From: Pseudomonadota bacterium
GTDB lineage: Bacteria > Pseudomonadota > Alphaproteobacteria > Rhizobiales > Xanthobacteraceae
Direction of reading: 5' to 3'
DNA length: 17,009 nt
Assembly: GCA_023435725.1 (NCBI GenBank)
Contig: JAEYRD010000009.1
Location: forward strand, 1-17,009
Positions 14,408-17,009 of this stretch are shown piece after piece. The notes beneath the pieces were generated by a model. That model saw only the letters and a program-made list of their open reading frames with translations. It was not told the DNA's origin and made no database searches. The position numbers were made by a program, and so were the translations under genes. How positions within the stretch are numbered: position 1 is the first letter of the stretch; the number at the start of each line of letters is the position of its first letter.

Positions 14408-15474
14408 TTGACCAGATGTTCCGTGAGCTGCGCCGGCCACTCGGCGTTGGAATCGAGGCGAACGAAGGCGCGACCGGGCAGCCCGGTCTTCACCTGCTCG
14501 ATGTTTCTGCGCAGCAGCTCCGGCGAAATATGCGCCCTGACGCGGAACATCAGCTTCTGGCGCTCCTCCTCGGTCTCGACCGTCTTGGGTGTGAATTGAG
14601 CAACGCTGGCGACGAACGTCGCCTTGGCCGGGATGACCCATTGCGGCGCGGCGTCGAGCACGAGGCGGACCTCCGAGCCGATGGCGACGCGGCCGGCCTG
14701 CGCCGTCGGCAGGAAGAAGGTCATATAGACGTCGCCGAGATCGACGAGGTTGAGCACGCGCCCGCCGGCGCTGAGGACCTCGCCCGGCTGGGCCACGCGG
14801 AATTGAACGCGGCCATCGCGCGGTGCGCGTAGCGTCGAGTCGTTGAGGTCGGCCTTGATGCTTTCGATCGCGGCCTTCGCCGCCTCGACGGCAGCTTCCG
14901 CGTCGACCACCTGCGCCTTGGCCGCGCTGATCGCGGCTTCCGAGCCGGCGAGCTGGGCTTCGGAGGCCGCCACGGCTGCGCGCGCGCCGTTTGCGGCCGC
15001 CCGGTCGTCGTCGAGCACCTGTTGGGATACCGCGTTGGTCAGGATCAGTTGCTCGGAACGCTGGAGCTTGCGATCGGCCGCATCGAACTGCGCGCTGCGC
15101 TGGGCGATCACGGCGGTTGCCGTCTTCTTCTCGGCCTCGCGCTGAGTCACGAGACTCTTGGCGGTCTCGATACTGATCGTGGCGCGCCGCAATTGCGCCT
15201 GGGCCTGGCGATATTGCGCCTGGAGCTGCACGGTATCCATCTGCGCCAGCGCTTGTCCCGCGGCGACCAGATCGCCTTCTCGCACCAGGATGTCCCGGAT
15301 GCGCCCTGGCGTCTTGGTGGCGATATCGATCTCGACGGCCTCGATGCGACCGTTGCCGCTGGCGAATCCGCTCGGAAGGCTGGCACCCCCAGGCCTCTGC
15401 CAGAGGAAGTAACCGCCTGCGCCGAGGGCTGCGACGAGGGCGGCGATCAGCCAGGGTCTTCGATTGCGTGTCAT
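14404..15474 (-). CDS. yhiI: HlyD/EmrA-type membrane fusion protein (YhiI-like)
   Basis: A 356-residue periplasmic adaptor, first gene of the exporter operon. An N-terminal membrane anchor lies at about residues 7-25 (WLIAALVAALGAGGYFL). It is followed by the first half of a lipoyl domain (IATKTPGRIRDILVREGDLV, about 52-71) and a long Ala/Gln-rich alpha-hairpin coiled coil (about 80-215). The second lipoyl half comes next (STLRAPRDGRVQFRVAQPGEV) and then a beta-barrel domain to the end. It should link the RbbA/YhhJ complex to an outer-membrane channel not encoded here. A 41-base gap separates it from the upstream DUF992 gene, so it may have its own promoter, but I see no convincing -35/-10 pair. 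Confidence 0.93.
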   Translation of the reverse strand: MTRNRRPWLIAALVAALGAGGYFLWQRPGGASLPSGFASGNGRIEAVEIDIATKTPGRIRDILVREGDLVAAGQALAQMDTVQLQAQYRQAQAQLRRATISIETAKSLVTQREAEKKTATAVIAQRSAQFDAADRKLQRSEQLILTNAVSQQVLDDDRAAANGARAAVAASEAQLAGSEAAISAAKAQVVDAEAAVEAAKAAIESIKADLNDSTLRAPRDGRVQFRVAQPGEVLSAGGRVLNLVDLGDVYMTFFLPTAQAGRVAIGSEVRLVLDAAPQWVIPAKATFVASVAQFTPKTVETEEERQKLMFRVRAHISPELLRRNIEQVKTGLPGRAFVRLDSNAEWPAQLTEHLVK

Positions 15475-15515
15475 GGTCGAGGTCGTTTTTATCAGGCAGC
15501 AAGGTCGGATGCGGA

Positions 15516-16001
15516 TTATCGCTGGCCTCGCGGTCCCAATGTCAATTGGGTCACGCCGGCCGCGAGGTTCAGTCCGATCGAGCGCTCGACCGAAATCGGC
15601 TGCAGCATGATCGTCCGCCGCGACCCGCCGATCAGCACGTTGGCGCCAAGCCCGGGGCCGAGGGCGACATTGCCGCTCGCGCCGACATAGCTGCCGCGCA
15701 GCGTGCCGGGACCTATCCGCGAATTCCTGGCGAAGACGGCCCAGGACAACGTGCCGGCACTGGTCACGCCGAGATCAAGCCCGACGCGCCTGATCCGCCC
15801 TTCGTAGACGTACTGCCGGGGCGGGCGTAACGCAGTGAACACGCAGCGCAAGGACTGCGCCGACCCAAGCACCAATCCGACACGCGGCTCCGAGACGCAC
15901 AGCAACCTGCCGACCCTGAATCTCTGGGCCTGCGCGGAAGAGCTGACGACGCAAAGAGCAGCTATGGCGCCGGTGGCTACAAGATACCGCAATGGTCGCA
16001 T
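15516..16001 (-). CDS. secreted DUF992 family protein
   Basis: A 161-residue exported protein. The first 25 residues form a signal peptide (hydrophobic core about 8-20, cleavage after AQA). The mature protein has the DUF992 pattern: an early Cys (VGRLLCVSEP), a second Cys (LRCVFTAL), then YEGRIRRVGLDLGVTSAG, SYVGASGNVALGPGLGANVLIGGS and a final hydrophobic beta-like stretch. The two Cys probably pair. DUF992 proteins are common in Rhizobiales and have no known function. GGAGG at 16007-16011 precedes the ATG by five bases, and the start directly abuts the stop of the upstream membrane-protein gene, so the two are probably coupled. Confidence 0.88.
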   Translation of the reverse strand: MRPLRYLVATGAIAALCVVSSSAQAQRFRVGRLLCVSEPRVGLVLGSAQSLRCVFTALRPPRQYVYEGRIRRVGLDLGVTSAGTLSWAVFARNSRIGPGTLRGSYVGASGNVALGPGLGANVLIGGSRRTIMLQPISVERSIGLNLAAGVTQLTLGPRGQR

Positions 16002-16595
16002 TCAAGCCTCCGTCCGTTGTCCGCTTCCCGTCGGCCCAGCCGCGGGCCGGTCTTGGCGCAGCCAGAACGAGATGGCAAGGCCGATCAGCAGCACCGCGCC
16101 GAGCAGGAAGAAGAAGATCGACTGCTTCAGCCAAGAGATGGCGGGGACGGCTGCGCCCATCGCAAGTCCGAGAAAGGCAATTTGCAACGACAGGAGGCTC
16201 ACGCCAGCAAGGAACGTGCCGAGCGCAAGCAGCGTCAGCAGGACGAGGCCGGTCGCCGGCGTCGGAAGCAACTGCTGAACACCTGAGAGCAGGATGATGT
16301 TCATCGTGATCAGGACCGCGATCCAGTGCAGCGCCTGGGTCCAGATCAGACGGATCTGGCCTTTCCGGCCCTCGGTCTCCGGCCATTTCGTGATGACGCA
16401 AACCACGCCGATGGCAAGCGCCAGAAATTCCCAATAGCCAACCAGCGGCTGTTGCGAGATGGTGGTATAGGCGACGCCTCCGATGGCGAGCAGCAGTGCG
16501 ACAGCATAAGGAAGCTGCTGCCACAAGATGTGAGCCATCCCCGAATGAGACGGGGAAGACTCAGGGGTATCATGGTGAGCATTGATTTCGCTCAT
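16002..16595 (-). CDS. multi-helix membrane protein, unknown function
   Basis: About 197 residues from the ATG at 16595. A GTG three codons earlier, at 16604, overlaps the upstream stop and is an alternative start. The N-terminal 30 residues are polar and His/Ser-rich (HHDTPESSPSHSG), followed by about six hydrophobic segments between residues 28 and 180. The C-terminus is polar (RQDRPAAGPTGSGQRTEA). It lies between a PerM/AI-2E-type gene and the DUF992 gene, with stop-to-start contacts on both sides, so the three probably form one operon. I recognise no catalytic or transport motif. Confidence 0.8.
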   Translation of the reverse strand: MSEINAHHDTPESSPSHSGMAHILWQQLPYAVALLLAIGGVAYTTISQQPLVGYWEFLALAIGVVCVITKWPETEGRKGQIRLIWTQALHWIAVLITMNIILLSGVQQLLPTPATGLVLLTLLALGTFLAGVSLLSLQIAFLGLAMGAAVPAISWLKQSIFFFLLGAVLLIGLAISFWLRQDRPAAGPTGSGQRTEA

Positions 16596-16600
16596 GGCAG

Positions 16601-17009
16601 TCACTCACGATTGTCCATTGCCGACCCGAGGCGGTCGCCGAGATAGTCCTCGACATAGAACCTGATGATCGCGACGCGGCCGATGGCAACAAGCGGCATC
16701 GCGAGCGCGATACCCATGACGCCGAACAAGGCGCCGAGCAGAACGATCGCCACCAGCGTCCAGGCCGGCGGCGTCTCGACTGCCTGACGCTGGATCAGCG
16801 GGCCGATCACGTAGCCTTCTATCGACTGAATGATTGTGTAGACGACGACGGCCCAGATCAGCGTCGAGACGCCGAGCGGCATCGCCACGAGCGCGATCGG
16901 AATCGCCGCGACGATCGGCCCGAGATAGGGAATGAAGTTCGATAAGCCCGCCTGCAGCCCGAGCACGAACGGTCCCGGCAGCCCGATGAGATAGAGCGCG
17001 AGCCAGACG
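16601..17009 (-). CDS. AI-2E/PerM family membrane protein, C-terminal part (runs off the window)
   Basis: The last 135 or so residues of a gene continuing past the right edge. The frame is open to the window end, so the GTG at 16966 is only an internal codon. The motif GLSNFIPYLGPIVAAIP followed by EGYVIGPLIQ and the helices WTLVAIVLLGALFGVMGIALAMPLVA (in part) is diagnostic of the AI-2E transporter/PerM family. These are eight-helix membrane proteins linked in various bacteria to autoinducer-2 export or Na+/H+ exchange. Specific substrate is not readable. Its TGA overlaps the alternative GTG start of the next gene. Confidence 0.9.
   Translation of the reverse strand, partial: VWLALYLIGLPGPFVLGLQAGLSNFIPYLGPIVAAIPIALVAMPLGVSTLIWAVVVYTIIQSIEGYVIGPLIQRQAVETPPAWTLVAIVLLGALFGVMGIALAMPLVAIGRVAIIRFYVEDYLGDRLGSAMDNRE

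Noticed and set aside
14408..15502. N-terminal extension of the rbbA frame across the HlyD gene, suggesting a 1292-residue fusion
   Set aside because: The translated extension is Arg-rich nonsense out of frame with the clear HlyD protein; rbbA starts at the ATG overlapping the HlyD stop.

Overview
The window is GC-rich, densely packed DNA that reads as alphaproteobacterial, most likely Bradyrhizobium or a close Rhizobiales relative. The organism guess rests on high GC, long antisense open frames typical of such genomes, a DUF992 protein, a Pro/Gly/Trp-rich protein of a type I associate with Bradyrhizobium, and a rhizobial-style polyol ABC operon. It comes from recall of families, not from a search.

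Left part, plus strand (about 1-9073): one long, tightly coupled operon. It starts with a carbohydrate/polyol ABC importer: two MalF/MalG-type permeases, a 70-residue two-helix membrane protein and two different UgpC/MalK-type ATPases. It continues with a complete PEP-dependent dihydroxyacetone (DHA) kinase: DhaL, a stand-alone EIIA-type DhaM, an HPr and an Enzyme I. A small helix-turn-helix protein and DhaK follow. Most junctions are ATGA or short overlaps, so the proteins are probably made in fixed proportion. The proposed logic is that the importer brings in a three-carbon or polyol substrate. PEP phosphate then passes EI -> HPr -> DhaM -> DhaL-ADP -> DHA held on DhaK, giving DHA phosphate for glycolysis. 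No dehydrogenase or solute-binding protein lies in the window; either could lie upstream. Directly overlapping the dhaK stop is a 142-codon C-terminal piece of a MetE-like methionine synthase. It lacks the N-terminal part but keeps all four expected zinc ligands, and looks like a recombination scar.

Middle, minus strand (about 9146-10353): a small stress/envelope cluster read right to left. It holds an HdeD-family membrane protein, a secreted (Tat-like) Pro/Gly/Trp-rich protein with a 15-bp tandem repeat, and a two-helix membrane protein. It converges on the DHA operon.

Right-middle, minus strand (10511-15474): a three-gene ABC exporter of the YhiI-RbbA-YhhJ type. It has a HlyD-like fusion protein, a 927-residue protein with two ABC domains and a permease, and a second ABC-2 permease. 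The genes overlap or abut.

Right end, minus strand (15516-17009): an AI-2E/PerM-type membrane protein running off the edge, a multi-helix membrane protein and a secreted DUF992 protein, joined stop-to-start. No gene-free stretch exceeds about 160 bases. I saw no tRNA, rRNA, CRISPR array or insertion sequence.
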